Below the pieces are notes generated by a model, which worked only from the letters and a program-made list of their open reading frames with translations, made no database searches and was not told where the DNA came from. Shown one piece after another: positions 35,541-44,213 of a stretch of DNA of 64,000 nt. The position numbers and the translations under genes are program-made. Where the stretch lies: contig JAXLUI010000001.1 of assembly GCA_046329585.1 (NCBI GenBank), positions 310,001 to 374,000 of the forward strand, in the 5' to 3' direction. Each line of letters starts with the position of its first letter. Within the stretch, counting starts at the first letter, position 1. The DNA is from DLKC01 sp002478885 (GTDB lineage: Bacteria > Bacteroidota > Bacteroidia > Chitinophagales > Chitinophagaceae).

Positions 35541-37256
35541 CTATTTCAACCGAGTGGTAAAATCAAGATCATTTTTCCGTGCAGTTTCTTTAGCGATATC
35601 ATAACCCGCATCGGCATGGCGTATTACACCCATGCCAGGATCGTTCCGTAATACACGGGAAAGCCTTGCGGCAGCATCACCGGTACCATCTGCGACGATC
35701 ACCATGCCCGCATGAATGCTGTAGCCCATGCCCACACCACCACCATGATGGAGACTCACCCAACTTGCACCCCCGGCTGTGTTGACAAGCGCGTTGAGGA
35801 TCGGCCAGTCAGCAACAGCATCGCTGCCGTCGAGCATGCTCTCCGTTTCCCGGTTAGGGCTTGCAACAGAGCCTGTATCCAAATGATCGCGGCCGATAAC
35901 AATCGGCGCTTTTACTTTTCCAGTGCGTACGAGTTCGTTGAAAGCCAGACCCGCTTTTTCCCTTTCGCCCTGCCCAAGCCAGCAAATACGTGCAGGTAAA
36001 CCCTGAAATGCAATCTTTTCTTTAGCCATTCTCATCCATCGGATCATGCCTTTATTTTCGGGAAACATATTCATGATGAGTTCGTCGGTAACCGCAATAT
36101 CGGCAGGGTCGCCACTTAATGCCGCCCATCGGAACGGACCTTTTCCTTCGCAGAACAAAGGGCGGATGTATGCTGGTACAAAACCTGGAAAATCAAAACA
36201 ACGACCGGTTTTAACAACACTATCGTGATCGTTTTTACCGGCAGCTTGCTCATACTCCTGTGCTCTTGCGCGGATATTGTTTCCGTAATCGAATGTAACA
36301 GCACCTTTATCCATCAGCTCAATCATCAGTTGTACATGACGGTACATGCTTCGATAGGCAAAATCTATGTATTGCTGAGGGTTTTCCTGGCGAAGAATTT
36401 TTGCCTGTTCAAAAGATATTTCATGTGGCCAATAACCGATTAGGGGATCATGCGCGCTGGTTTGGTCGCTAAGCGTATCGGGAATAATGTTTCTTTGGAT
36501 AAGTCTTTCCAGCAGGTGAACTGCGTTGCATAAAACACCAATACTTTTGGCTGCACCTTCGGCCTTATATTTTAGTGCGGCCTCAATAGCTGCATCAACG
36601 TCAGCAAATTTTTCATCGAGGTATTTTGTTTCAAGCCGTTTGTCTAACCGCCACTCTTCCACTTCGGCAATGAGCGCAACCCCTTCGTTCATTGTTATCG
36701 CCAACGGTTGAGCGCCACCCATTCCGCCAAGGCCGGCCGTAACATTGAGCGTGTGTTTTAATGTGCCACCAAAATGTTTATCAGCCGCGGCCGCATAGGT
36801 CTCGTACGTGCCCTGCACAATACCTTGTGAGCCGATATAAATCCATGAACCGGCGGTCATCTGGCCATACATGATCAACCCTTTTTTCTCGAGCTCATCG
36901 AAGTGCTTCCAGTTGGCCCAATTAGGAACAAGCTGCGAATTGCTGATGAGCACACGTGGCGCATCTTTATGCGTCTTCAAAATTCCCACAGGTTTACCAC
37001 TTTGTATAAGCAACGATTCATCGTTCTCCAATATCTTGAGGGCAGCGATAATATTGTCAAGCGCTTCAAAACTTCGGGCAGCTTTGCCACGGCCACCATA
37101 GACAATGAGGTCGCCTGGCCGTTCCGCTACTTCAGGATTTAAATTGTTTAGCAGCATGCGCATAGCGGCTTCCTGTATCCAGCCTTTGCAATTGAGTTGC
37201 GCACCGGTTGGTGTTTTGTATTTGATCGCGTCGTATCGCTTTTCTGTCTGTACCAT
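35541..37256 (-). CDS. hutU: Urocanate hydratase
   Basis: 571 aa, slightly longer than the usual 550-560. It converts urocanate to imidazolone-propionate with NAD+ as an electrophilic cofactor, the second step of histidine breakdown. Visible motifs: NLNPEVAERPGDLIVYGGRG, GQMTAGSWIYIGSQGIVQGT, TAGLGGMGGAQPLAITMNEG (NAD site), GLPARICWLGQGER carrying the catalytic-site Cys, IGRDHLDTGSVASPNRETES and WVSLHHGGGVGMGYSIHAG. It lies 200 bp downstream of hutH on the same strand with a paired repeat in the gap, so it may have a separate promoter. hutI and hutG are not in the window. Confidence 0.97.
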   Translation of the reverse strand: MVQTEKRYDAIKYKTPTGAQLNCKGWIQEAAMRMLLNNLNPEVAERPGDLIVYGGRGKAARSFEALDNIIAALKILENDESLLIQSGKPVGILKTHKDAPRVLISNSQLVPNWANWKHFDELEKKGLIMYGQMTAGSWIYIGSQGIVQGTYETYAAAADKHFGGTLKHTLNVTAGLGGMGGAQPLAITMNEGVALIAEVEEWRLDKRLETKYLDEKFADVDAAIEAALKYKAEGAAKSIGVLCNAVHLLERLIQRNIIPDTLSDQTSAHDPLIGYWPHEISFEQAKILRQENPQQYIDFAYRSMYRHVQLMIELMDKGAVTFDYGNNIRARAQEYEQAAGKNDHDSVVKTGRCFDFPGFVPAYIRPLFCEGKGPFRWAALSGDPADIAVTDELIMNMFPENKGMIRWMRMAKEKIAFQGLPARICWLGQGEREKAGLAFNELVRTGKVKAPIVIGRDHLDTGSVASPNRETESMLDGSDAVADWPILNALVNTAGGASWVSLHHGGGVGMGYSIHAGMVIVADGTGDAAARLSRVLRNDPGMGVIRHADAGYDIAKETARKNDLDFTTRLK

Positions 37257-37337
37257 GCGTACTTATTTTTTGATCTCTGATTTACAGATGTGTGATTTTC
37301 CCAGCTTCTGAATTGCTATCGAGCTTTATCGAGCTTT

Positions 37338-37415
37338 GTTGTGTCACTCACTTCAGGGCCGGGAACTTCATTCGACTGCTGAATGGCTACCAGACGTACA
37401 AGAGTGCGACGCAAG
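37338..37415. repeat. Dispersed intergenic repeat, inward-facing pair
   Basis: Left arm 37338-37357 GTTGTGTCACTCACTTCAGG (flavour B); right arm 37396-37415 GTACAAGAGTGCGACGCAAG (flavour A). 38-nt centre, between hutU and hutH. Confidence 0.88.
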
Positions 37416-37456
37416 CGAAGCTGAATAAAGTTACAAAAGCCTGGTTACAAAAAACA

Positions 37457-39022
37457 TCACCATGTTTGGAATGAATCGAAACCGCCGTTGAGATCGATGT
37501 TTGCTGAAGCAGCAAATTCATTGATTTTTTCCACAAAGGAAAAATCTTTGATGATGCCGGCCACCTCGTTGATGTCGTTGGCGAATATGCGGTCTTCTTC
37601 GGCGAAACTCACAAATTCACGAACATAATCGTGTGCAAATTCAAGCAATGCGGAACTCTTCAACGGCCGCCTGAACTCTATGGCCTGGCACGCACTAAGC
37701 AATTCAATGGCAAGTATGAATTCGAGGTTGTCGAGTACTTTATTGAGCTTTCTGCCGCTGATGCTACCCATACTCACATGATCTTCCTGGCCGAGCGATG
37801 TAGGAATACTGTCGGCGCTTGAAGGAAAGCATAACGTTTTGTTTTCTGTAACAAGCGCGGCGGTCGTGTATTGGGGAATCATGAACCCACTGTTAAGCCC
37901 TACGTCTTTCATGAGCAGCATTGGAAGTCCCCATTTGCCTTCGAGCAAAAGGTAACAACGCCGGTCGCTGATATTGCCAACCTCTGCTGCAGCAAAACAT
38001 GCATAGTCGAGTGGCAATGCCAGCGGTTGCCCGTGAAAATTTCCTCCACTGATCGTGTCCTCTGCTCCAAGGATTATGGGGTTATCTGTGACAGAGTTAA
38101 GTTCTATCTGCGTGAGCTCTTTTAGATGAAGCCAGGCATTACGGCTGGCGCCATGCACCTGCGGCATACAGCGCAGGGAGTAAGGGTCCTGAACACGTCC
38201 GCAATCGACATGGCTTTGCATTATATCGGAATCGCCGAGCAATGTACGCAGCCTTTGCGCAACCAGTTTGCTGCCGGCATACGGACGTAATTCGTGCAGC
38301 CTTGCATCGAAGGGCATTTTGGTGCCGGTTAATGCTTCAAGACTCATGGCACCTATCACATCTGCAGCCTCCAGGCAATTGTTCATGCGTTGAACCGCCT
38401 TTACGGCAAAAGATAAAATGAACTGGGTTCCATTGATGAGGGCGAGACCTTCTTTTGGCCCGAGTTTTACCGGGCTTACATGTAATTTTTGCAGTACACC
38501 GAGGGAAGCATGCACGGAACCGTGGTAAAAAACTTCACCAAGGCCAATAAGCGGAAGGAATAAATGACTCAACGGGGCAAGGTCGCCGGAAGCGCCAACA
38601 GAGCCTTTCTCCGGCACTACAGGAATAACATTGTTTTCAATATGCCAAATGATGCGCTCTATCGTATGTAATTGCACTCCACTAAAGCCCTGCGCCAGCG
38701 CATGCACTTTAGTAATGAGCATAATCTTGGCTATTTCAGGCGTGATGGGATCGCCCACACCCACACTGTGGCTTTGCAGAATTTTGTGTTGGAGCGTAGC
38801 GGTATCTTTCTCTGAAATTTTGGTGTGAGCCAATATGCCAAAGCCAGTATTAATGCCATAAACAGTACGTTCATTATCCACGATGGCCTGAACGTGCTGG
38901 TGACTCTCTTGTATTTTCCGGGATGTTTCGGAAGTGATTATTCCTCTTAATCTACCTGCGGCAAGATCAATCGCTTTTGAAACCGTCAGGACATCGGAGC
39001 CATAACGGAATTCTCTGATCAT
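37457..39022 (-). CDS. hutH: Histidine ammonia-lyase
   Basis: 521 aa. It deaminates L-histidine to trans-urocanate. The MIO electrophile forms from A144-S145-G146 in GSVGASGDLAPLSHLFLP. Other family motifs: YGINTGFGILAHTKI (catalytic Tyr loop), NGTQFILSFAVKAV, QDPYSLRCMPQVHG, SVTDNPIILG, GGNFHGQPLALPLDYACFA and GQEDHVSMGSISGRKL. The length fits bacterial HAL (about 510). Its start is 10 bp after the marR stop, so the two form one transcript from the promoter at 39555-39583. Confidence 0.97.
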   Translation of the reverse strand: MIREFRYGSDVLTVSKAIDLAAGRLRGIITSETSRKIQESHQHVQAIVDNERTVYGINTGFGILAHTKISEKDTATLQHKILQSHSVGVGDPITPEIAKIMLITKVHALAQGFSGVQLHTIERIIWHIENNVIPVVPEKGSVGASGDLAPLSHLFLPLIGLGEVFYHGSVHASLGVLQKLHVSPVKLGPKEGLALINGTQFILSFAVKAVQRMNNCLEAADVIGAMSLEALTGTKMPFDARLHELRPYAGSKLVAQRLRTLLGDSDIMQSHVDCGRVQDPYSLRCMPQVHGASRNAWLHLKELTQIELNSVTDNPIILGAEDTISGGNFHGQPLALPLDYACFAAAEVGNISDRRCYLLLEGKWGLPMLLMKDVGLNSGFMIPQYTTAALVTENKTLCFPSSADSIPTSLGQEDHVSMGSISGRKLNKVLDNLEFILAIELLSACQAIEFRRPLKSSALLEFAHDYVREFVSFAEEDRIFANDINEVAGIIKDFSFVEKINEFAASANIDLNGGFDSFQTW

Positions 39023-39032
39023 AAGGAAGCTT

Positions 39033-39515
39033 TTATTTCATTGTTTTTTCTACTCGTTCATAAAGGCCTTCCTTCATCAGGCTGTTTTCAAAAGAAGATA
39101 AGCTTTGCAGCAGCTTCTTTGTAGCAGCCTGTTCAGAAGCGATCTCTTCCATAGCGACCTGTAACGCGTCCCATACGGGCTGAACCTTTTCCTTTAACTT
39201 CTCACCCTTTGCCGTGAAGGTTACAACCTTGTGGCGGGCATCTTCTTTAGAAACTTTCGATTTCACATAACCCTTTTCCTGCAGGCTGCTCACCATTTGA
39301 CTTGCAGCAGAATGAGAAATATACAACTCATTCGAAATGCGGCGGATGGAGACTTCTCCTTCTTTTGACAAAATATAAAACACAGGAAACCAGGATGCAT
39401 CAAAACTGATTTTGTGCTTCTTGTAAATCTTGTTTACATCACTGATGTAAAACTCACTAAGTCTTTTCAGGCGTGTGCCAAAAAAAAGATAACCGACTGT
39501 CTGGTAAAAATTCAT
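39033..39515 (-). CDS. MarR-family transcriptional regulator, probable regulator of hut genes
   Basis: 160 aa. Winged helix-turn-helix at about residues 45-115: VSIRRISNELYISHSAASQM (recognition helix) and VSKEDARHKVVTFTAKGEKL (wing). The flanking helices give the dimer interface. It is the first gene of a marR-hutH unit, so it probably senses histidine, urocanate or a related metabolite and represses its own operon. A dyad TAAGTGCTTA at 39536-39545 in its leader is a candidate operator. Confidence 0.88.
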   Translation of the reverse strand: MNFYQTVGYLFFGTRLKRLSEFYISDVNKIYKKHKISFDASWFPVFYILSKEGEVSIRRISNELYISHSAASQMVSSLQEKGYVKSKVSKEDARHKVVTFTAKGEKLKEKVQPVWDALQVAMEEIASEQAATKKLLQSLSSFENSLMKEGLYERVEKTMK

Positions 39516-39535
39516 AAGATTAATAGATTGACGTG

Positions 39536-39583
39536 TAAGTGCTTATACAAATTTCAAAAGTACCTGTTTTTAGAAAACAACAA
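39536..39583 (-). promoter_or_regulatory. marR-hutH promoter with candidate MarR operator
   Basis: On the minus strand a -33 TTG (39581-39583), an 18-nt spacer and -7 TACTTTTG (39555-39562) fit the Bacteroidota consensus exactly. The dyad TAAGTGCTTA (39536-39545) lies just downstream, near the expected start of transcription. Confidence 0.65.
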
Positions 39584-39802
39584 AACTTTGTTTGTTAAAT
39601 TATAGGTTAGTCTGCTGATTTGTTGGTTAAATGTGTGCAGAGAAAGGGTGAAAGTAAAGAAAAAATTTTCTCATACAACTTTTGTGAGAAGCATTTTTAT
39701 AAGCGGCAAAATTATATTACCACTTCCCGATCAGAATTTTAACAACGGGTGTTTACCACCGTTTTCAAAAGTGTGGCATATATTTCCCATGTTATACCAG
39801 AA

Positions 39803-39832
39803 TTGCTGCTAAACGATAAGTAGCTAGCTTTG
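39803..39832 (+). promoter_or_regulatory. Consensus promoter with no adjacent gene
   Basis: TTG (39803-39805), 19-nt spacer, TAGCTTTG (39825-39832). The start would be about 39840, 246 bp before the NDH-2 ATG. The transcript would include AGCAAC/GTTGCT and ATTGCT/AGCAAT hairpins, so either a long leader or a small RNA. Confidence 0.4.
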
Positions 39833-40029
39833 TAGTGTGTATTTATTTCCCACGCGCACTTATAGCAACTTTGGGGCACAAATTTTCCGGTTGCTTAAAT
39901 TTTAACAACCACTAATACCCTTTTCCTGAATAATGGTTGATTGCTGTTGCTTATAGCAATACATATTACTGATGTATGACAGGAGCAGTATAATTTTTGC
40001 TACGCCCTTATAACAAAACAAATACAATC

Positions 40030-40068
40030 CTGTATTTTCAATAATTACTGAAAATACAGTTATATTTG
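40030..40068 (+). promoter_or_regulatory. NDH-2 promoter with overlapping 10-bp inverted repeat
   Basis: CTGTATTTTC (40030-40039) and GAAAATACAG (40050-40059) are a perfect inverted repeat with a 10-nt spacer. It touches the -7 element TATATTTG (40061-40068) and covers the -33 position, where no TTG is seen. A bound dimer here would block or activate transcription. Confidence 0.65.
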
Positions 40069-40085
40069 CATAAATAATATCAACC

Positions 40086-41360
40086 ATGAAAATTATAATC
40101 ATTGGAGGCGGTTTTGGGGGGCTAAAACTTGCCCGCCTGCTTGGCAGAAAAGAAGGAATAGAAGTATTACTGATAGATAAGCGCAATTACCACCAATTTC
40201 AGCCCTTATTTTACCAGGTTGCTACAGCTGGCCTCGATGCCAGCAATATCTCCTTCCCGCTCAGGAAAATATTCCAGAACAGCCCTAACCTGCAATTCAG
40301 GCTGGCAGAAGTGAAGCGTATTGACGCGCCTAACCAGAAGGTAGTTACCAATATCGGCGATTTTAATTATGACCAGTTGGTGATAGCAACCGGTGCCTAT
40401 ACCAACTTTTTCAATAACCAGCAGGTTCAGCAAAACGCCTTTTCAATGAAGACTACAGAGGAAGCGCTGTTGCTGCGTTATAAACTCATTCAAAACTTCG
40501 AAGATGCATTGATAGCAAAAGATTACGATGCCGCAGCATTGCAAAAGTTGATGAATATTGTTGTGGTTGGTGCCGGTCCTACCGGTGTTGAAGTTTGTGG
40601 CGCGTTGGCAGAAATGCGTAATAATGTTTTACCAAAGGACTATCCCGACCTTGATTTCAAAAAAATGCATATTTACCTCATCGAAGGAAGCACAAAAACG
40701 CTTGGGACAATGAGTGAAAAAAGCACTATCCAAAGCAGGGCCTATCTTGAGAAACTCGCGGTAAATATCATTACTGAAACGATGGTAAAGTCTTATGACG
40801 GCGATCTTGTAACATTGTCAACAGGCAAAACCATCAGCACTAAAATTGTTATCTGGGCTGCCGGAATTACCGGCAATGTGCCTGAAGGTGTAGATCATTC
40901 CCTTCTTGTGCGGGGTAACCGTATAAAAGTCGATCGTACAAATAAACTAGCTGGCTTCGATAATATTTATGCCATCGGCGATGTATGCTATATGGAAACA
41001 CCTCTATATCCAAACGGACATCCACAGGTTGCCAATGTAGCTATTAACCAGGCAAAAAATCTTGCCAGGAACTTATTGCGCCAGTTGAATGGCAACAAAC
41101 ACTACCAGGATAAATTTGAGTACAACGATAAGGGCAGCATGGCAACAGTCGGCCGAAACCTCGCTGTAGTAGATATTCCTCACCCCAAAATACATTTCGG
41201 CGGGTTTGTCGCGTGGCTGGTCTGGATGGGGCTTCACCTGCTGCTGATACTTGGCGTAAAAAACAGGCTGCAGATCTTCATCAATTGGGTTTATAAATAC
41301 TTCACCTACGACCAAAGCCTGCGACTGTTGTTCCGGGACTTTTACAAACAGGAGAAATAA
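40086..41360 (+). CDS. ndh: Type II NADH:quinone dehydrogenase
   Basis: 424 aa. FAD site at the start (MKIIIIGGGFGGLKLARLLG), the NDH-2 motif NYHQFQPLFYQVATAGLDAS, NADH site NIVVVGAGPTGVEVCGALAE, quinone/FAD segment IYAIGDVCY and HPQVANVAINQAKNLARNLL. The C-terminal amphipathic helices (FVAWLVWMGLHLLLILGVKN) anchor it to the inner face of the membrane. It passes electrons from NADH to menaquinone without pumping protons. Single gene; an inverted repeat sits on its promoter. Confidence 0.93.
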   Translation: MKIIIIGGGFGGLKLARLLGRKEGIEVLLIDKRNYHQFQPLFYQVATAGLDASNISFPLRKIFQNSPNLQFRLAEVKRIDAPNQKVVTNIGDFNYDQLVIATGAYTNFFNNQQVQQNAFSMKTTEEALLLRYKLIQNFEDALIAKDYDAAALQKLMNIVVVGAGPTGVEVCGALAEMRNNVLPKDYPDLDFKKMHIYLIEGSTKTLGTMSEKSTIQSRAYLEKLAVNIITETMVKSYDGDLVTLSTGKTISTKIVIWAAGITGNVPEGVDHSLLVRGNRIKVDRTNKLAGFDNIYAIGDVCYMETPLYPNGHPQVANVAINQAKNLARNLLRQLNGNKHYQDKFEYNDKGSMATVGRNLAVVDIPHPKIHFGGFVAWLVWMGLHLLLILGVKNRLQIFINWVYKYFTYDQSLRLLFRDFYKQEK

Positions 41361-41419
41361 AAGTAGCATTTCTACCATAGTATTTGTATGTTACCAGCTT
41401 TGTTACAAGAAGCAGCATT

Positions 41420-41534
41420 GTTGTGTCACTCTCTTGTACTGCGGAAGCTATGTGCAGCAAAGTGCGGGCCATTTGAAAAGCGATGTGCATTGCGTTGTTC
41501 AATATTGTTTTGTTGTACAAGTGTGCGACGCAAC
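41420..41534. repeat. Dispersed intergenic repeat, inward-facing pair
   Basis: Left arm 41420-41439 GTTGTGTCACTCTCTTGTAC (flavour B); right arm 41515-41534 GTACAAGTGTGCGACGCAAC (flavour A). The left flank GTTACCAGCTTTG is shared with the copy at 16639. Confidence 0.9.
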
Positions 41535-41724
41535 TAAGTTTAATGCCTGCACGTTCGCCTGGCCCACAAGAATACTCCCGAGATATCGGCCGTGCCAGTG
41601 CCACCCGGTGTCGGAAATAAATAACTGTTGGTAACATGCCTTATTGTGCAACTCATTCTTAGGCGAAGTGAAGCACGCTCATCTTCGGTTAGCAGTAAAT
41701 TTCGTAACAAAAGCCGTTTAATAT

Positions 41725-41755
41725 TTGTATGTAATGATAGCAGCACATAAATTTG
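41725..41755 (+). promoter_or_regulatory. Candidate promoter of the PAS kinase gene
   Basis: TTG (41725-41727), 20-nt spacer, TAAATTTG (41748-41755). It would give a leader of about 185 nt. Confidence 0.45.
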
Positions 41756-41873
41756 TAGAGGATAACAACCTAACAATTATAGTATTACATTGTCCAGTGC
41801 CTTGCATCCAATAAAAACCATATAGTAGGCTGATTGTCCCTTTCGCAATATCGTGTCACGTCTTATTGCAGGT

Positions 41874-41935
41874 GAGTAAAACCCATTGTCACCTTATACC
41901 TTATGATCACGCATGAGTGGTAGAATGTTTTACTC
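41874..41935 (+). promoter_or_regulatory. Leader inverted repeat before the PAS kinase start
   Basis: GAGTAAAAC (41874-41882) and GTTTTACTC (41927-41935) are perfect 9-nt complements 44 nt apart, ending 11 bp before the ATG. The second arm overlaps GTAGAATGTTTTAC, which loosely resembles the palindrome found downstream in the locus. Confidence 0.45.
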
Positions 41936-41946
41936 AAATAAAACGA

Positions 41947-44184
41947 ATGGATCAACTATACTATTTCTTTGCCAATCTTTTTGATAGTTCGAGCTGGACT
42001 CCGCGCTGGTTGTCGGGCCGTTGGGACAATCTAACAGGCTGGCTTTATATTATCAGCGACCTTGCAGTTGCTGCAGCCTATATAAGCATCCCAATATTTA
42101 TACTTAAGTACATACGCCGGAAGAAGAGTGCGCAATTTATCAGGCTGTATTACTTGTTTGCAGCCTTCCTGCTTTGCTGCAGTTTTACTTATCTTCTTAG
42201 TGCCTACGCTTTCTGGAATCCTTTATACAGGCTAAGTGCGCTGCTGCGGTTTATTACCGGCTTTCTAAGCTGGATTGCGGTTTATTATATTGTAAAATAC
42301 CTGCCTCTGGCGTTTTCACTTCCCTCCCTGGATGAACTTAAATACGAAATTGACCAACGGAAAAAGGCTGAAGAAGAAGTGCTCGAATTAAACCTGTTGC
42401 TGGATAAAAAAGTTGCAGCCAGAACGCTCGAACTGTCGCAATACAGGTATGCACTTGATGAATCTTCCATGGTTGCTATTACAGATGAAGACGGAAAGTT
42501 TATTTATGTGAATGAAAACTTTTGCAGATCTTCAAAATACGCGACAGCAGAAATTATTGGCAGGAATTACGGCAAATTAAATGCAGGATTTCACACGGCT
42601 GATTTTGAGAAAGAGCTTTGGAATACTTTGCATGCCGGAAGAATCTGGAAGGGCGAAATAAAAAGCAGGGCAAAAGACGGTAGTTATTTCTGGATGGATG
42701 CAACCGTTGTGCCGCTCGTAAACGACGGGCCGGCAGAATATATGGCCATCAGCCGTGACATCACCGAACGAAAAGAGATAGAAGCGCAAAAGGGACTTTA
42801 TGAAATGATCATCAGTTCTTCTGAAGATGGCATTATAAGCAAAAGTTTACAGGGCGTTATCGTTAGCTGGAATAAGGGTGCGGAGAACATTTTTGGTTAC
42901 TCATCAAAAGAGGCAATCGGTAAAAATATAACGATGATCATTCCCGATGATCTTTTATTCGAAGAAGAAATGATCATTCAAAAAATCCTCAAAGGGCAGC
43001 ATATTAAACACTATGACACAATAAGGAAGAGCAAAGGAGGGTCAAATGTGTTTGTTTCCCTGACAGTTTCACCCATAGTCGACAACGACGGCGTAATTAT
43101 CGGCGTATCTAAAATCGTTAGAAATATCACAGAGAAAAAGATAGCAGAAAGACGTATACTTGCCAGCGAAATCAAGTACAGGGCACTCTTTGAACATAAC
43201 CCCATGCCAATGTGGTTATTGGACAATGAAACACTTAAGTTCCTTGATGTAAATGAGGCCGCCATAAAACACTATGGATATAGCAGGCAGGATTTTCTTT
43301 CCATGACGGCGATGGATATAAGGCCACCTGAGGACAGGTCGAAATTTACGGAGTTCTGGCACAACAATAACAAATACCCATACTCCGCAGGCATATGGAG
43401 GCACCTGAAAAAAGACGGAACGATTATTAATGCAGAGGTCTTTGTTGATGAAACCATTGCAGAGAATAAGGTGTCAAGACTAATCCTGATCTATGACGTA
43501 ACTGAAAAAGTGAAAGCCGAAAAAGAAATGATAGCCCTGACAGGGCAATTGAGAGACCTTGCCTCTCATCTGCAGCATATACGCGAGGAAGAAAGGGCCT
43601 TTATGGCAAGAGAAATTCATGATGAGCTCGGCCAACAGTTAACAGCATTGAAAATGGATGTTTCTTGGCTGATGAAAAAAACGCTGGAAAAGGACCTGAT
43701 AACTTATCAGAAACTCCAGGCCATCTCCGATATGCTGGGAAACACTATTAACACAGTGAGAAAGATATCTTCGGAACTGAGGCCCAGTATTCTTGATGAC
43801 CTGGGTTTGAAAGAAGCCATGGAGTGGCATGGTAATCTTTTTCAAACCAAGACAGGCATCAAAATAAATTTTAACTTAAGCCCGGTAAGCTTGCCGAAAA
43901 ATGACGCGGCCATTGCCTTATTCAGGATATTCCAGGAATCGCTTACAAATGTTGCGCGTCATGCAAATGCCACTTTAGTAGATGTGTCGCTGAGTGAAAC
44001 AAACGGAGTTATCCGGCTGGCAGTATCAGATAACGGAAAAGGATTTGACCTTGGTAACCGTAGTCACAAGCAAACGCTCGGATTACTTGGAATGAAGGAA
44101 CGAGCGATCATGCTCAGCGGAACATTCGATATCGATAGCGCGTCGGGAAAAGGTACAAAAGTAAAAATTGAAATACCTGTATAA
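41947..44184 (+). CDS. Multi-PAS sensor histidine kinase with ethylene-receptor-like membrane module
   Basis: 745 aa from the ATG at 41947 (MDQLYYFFANLFDSSSWTPR). Three membrane helices lie in residues 25-115. The segment LLCCSFTYLLSAYAFWNPLY has the layout of the ETR1-type sensor module found in Bacteroidota kinases, but where the family has CxxTH it reads CSFTY. Three PAS domains follow (about 165-285, 285-405, 406-530; DITERKEIEAQ, ITEKKIAERRI). The kinase core has HisKA_3 with H558 in MAREIHDELGQQLTALKMDV and an HATPase domain (DNGKGFDLGN, GLLGMKERAIMLSG). It lies 29 bp upstream of its likely partner at 44214. Confidence 0.92.
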   Translation: MDQLYYFFANLFDSSSWTPRWLSGRWDNLTGWLYIISDLAVAAAYISIPIFILKYIRRKKSAQFIRLYYLFAAFLLCCSFTYLLSAYAFWNPLYRLSALLRFITGFLSWIAVYYIVKYLPLAFSLPSLDELKYEIDQRKKAEEEVLELNLLLDKKVAARTLELSQYRYALDESSMVAITDEDGKFIYVNENFCRSSKYATAEIIGRNYGKLNAGFHTADFEKELWNTLHAGRIWKGEIKSRAKDGSYFWMDATVVPLVNDGPAEYMAISRDITERKEIEAQKGLYEMIISSSEDGIISKSLQGVIVSWNKGAENIFGYSSKEAIGKNITMIIPDDLLFEEEMIIQKILKGQHIKHYDTIRKSKGGSNVFVSLTVSPIVDNDGVIIGVSKIVRNITEKKIAERRILASEIKYRALFEHNPMPMWLLDNETLKFLDVNEAAIKHYGYSRQDFLSMTAMDIRPPEDRSKFTEFWHNNNKYPYSAGIWRHLKKDGTIINAEVFVDETIAENKVSRLILIYDVTEKVKAEKEMIALTGQLRDLASHLQHIREEERAFMAREIHDELGQQLTALKMDVSWLMKKTLEKDLITYQKLQAISDMLGNTINTVRKISSELRPSILDDLGLKEAMEWHGNLFQTKTGIKINFNLSPVSLPKNDAAIALFRIFQESLTNVARHANATLVDVSLSETNGVIRLAVSDNGKGFDLGNRSHKQTLGLLGMKERAIMLSGTFDIDSASGKGTKVKIEIPV

Positions 44185-44213
44185 TACCCCTACAATAACA
44201 AATAAACCAAGCC

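Larger units (their letters stand above)
39516..40085. other. Intergenic region between marR-hutH and NDH-2
   Basis: 570 bp, AT-rich. It contains the marR promoter and dyad (39536-39583), a consensus promoter with no gene after it (39803-39832), and the NDH-2 promoter with an inverted repeat (40030-40068). No coding frame of note and no copy of the dispersed repeat. Confidence 0.6.
41361..41946. other. Intergenic region upstream of the PAS kinase
   Basis: 586 bp. It holds a repeat pair (41420-41534), a promoter candidate (41725-41755) and a long-range inverted repeat (41874-41935). No coding frame supported. Confidence 0.5.

Noticed and set aside
39959..39977. Dyad ATACAT...ATGTAT upstream of NDH-2 as a second operator
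   Set aside because: Only six-base arms in AT-rich sequence; expected by chance.
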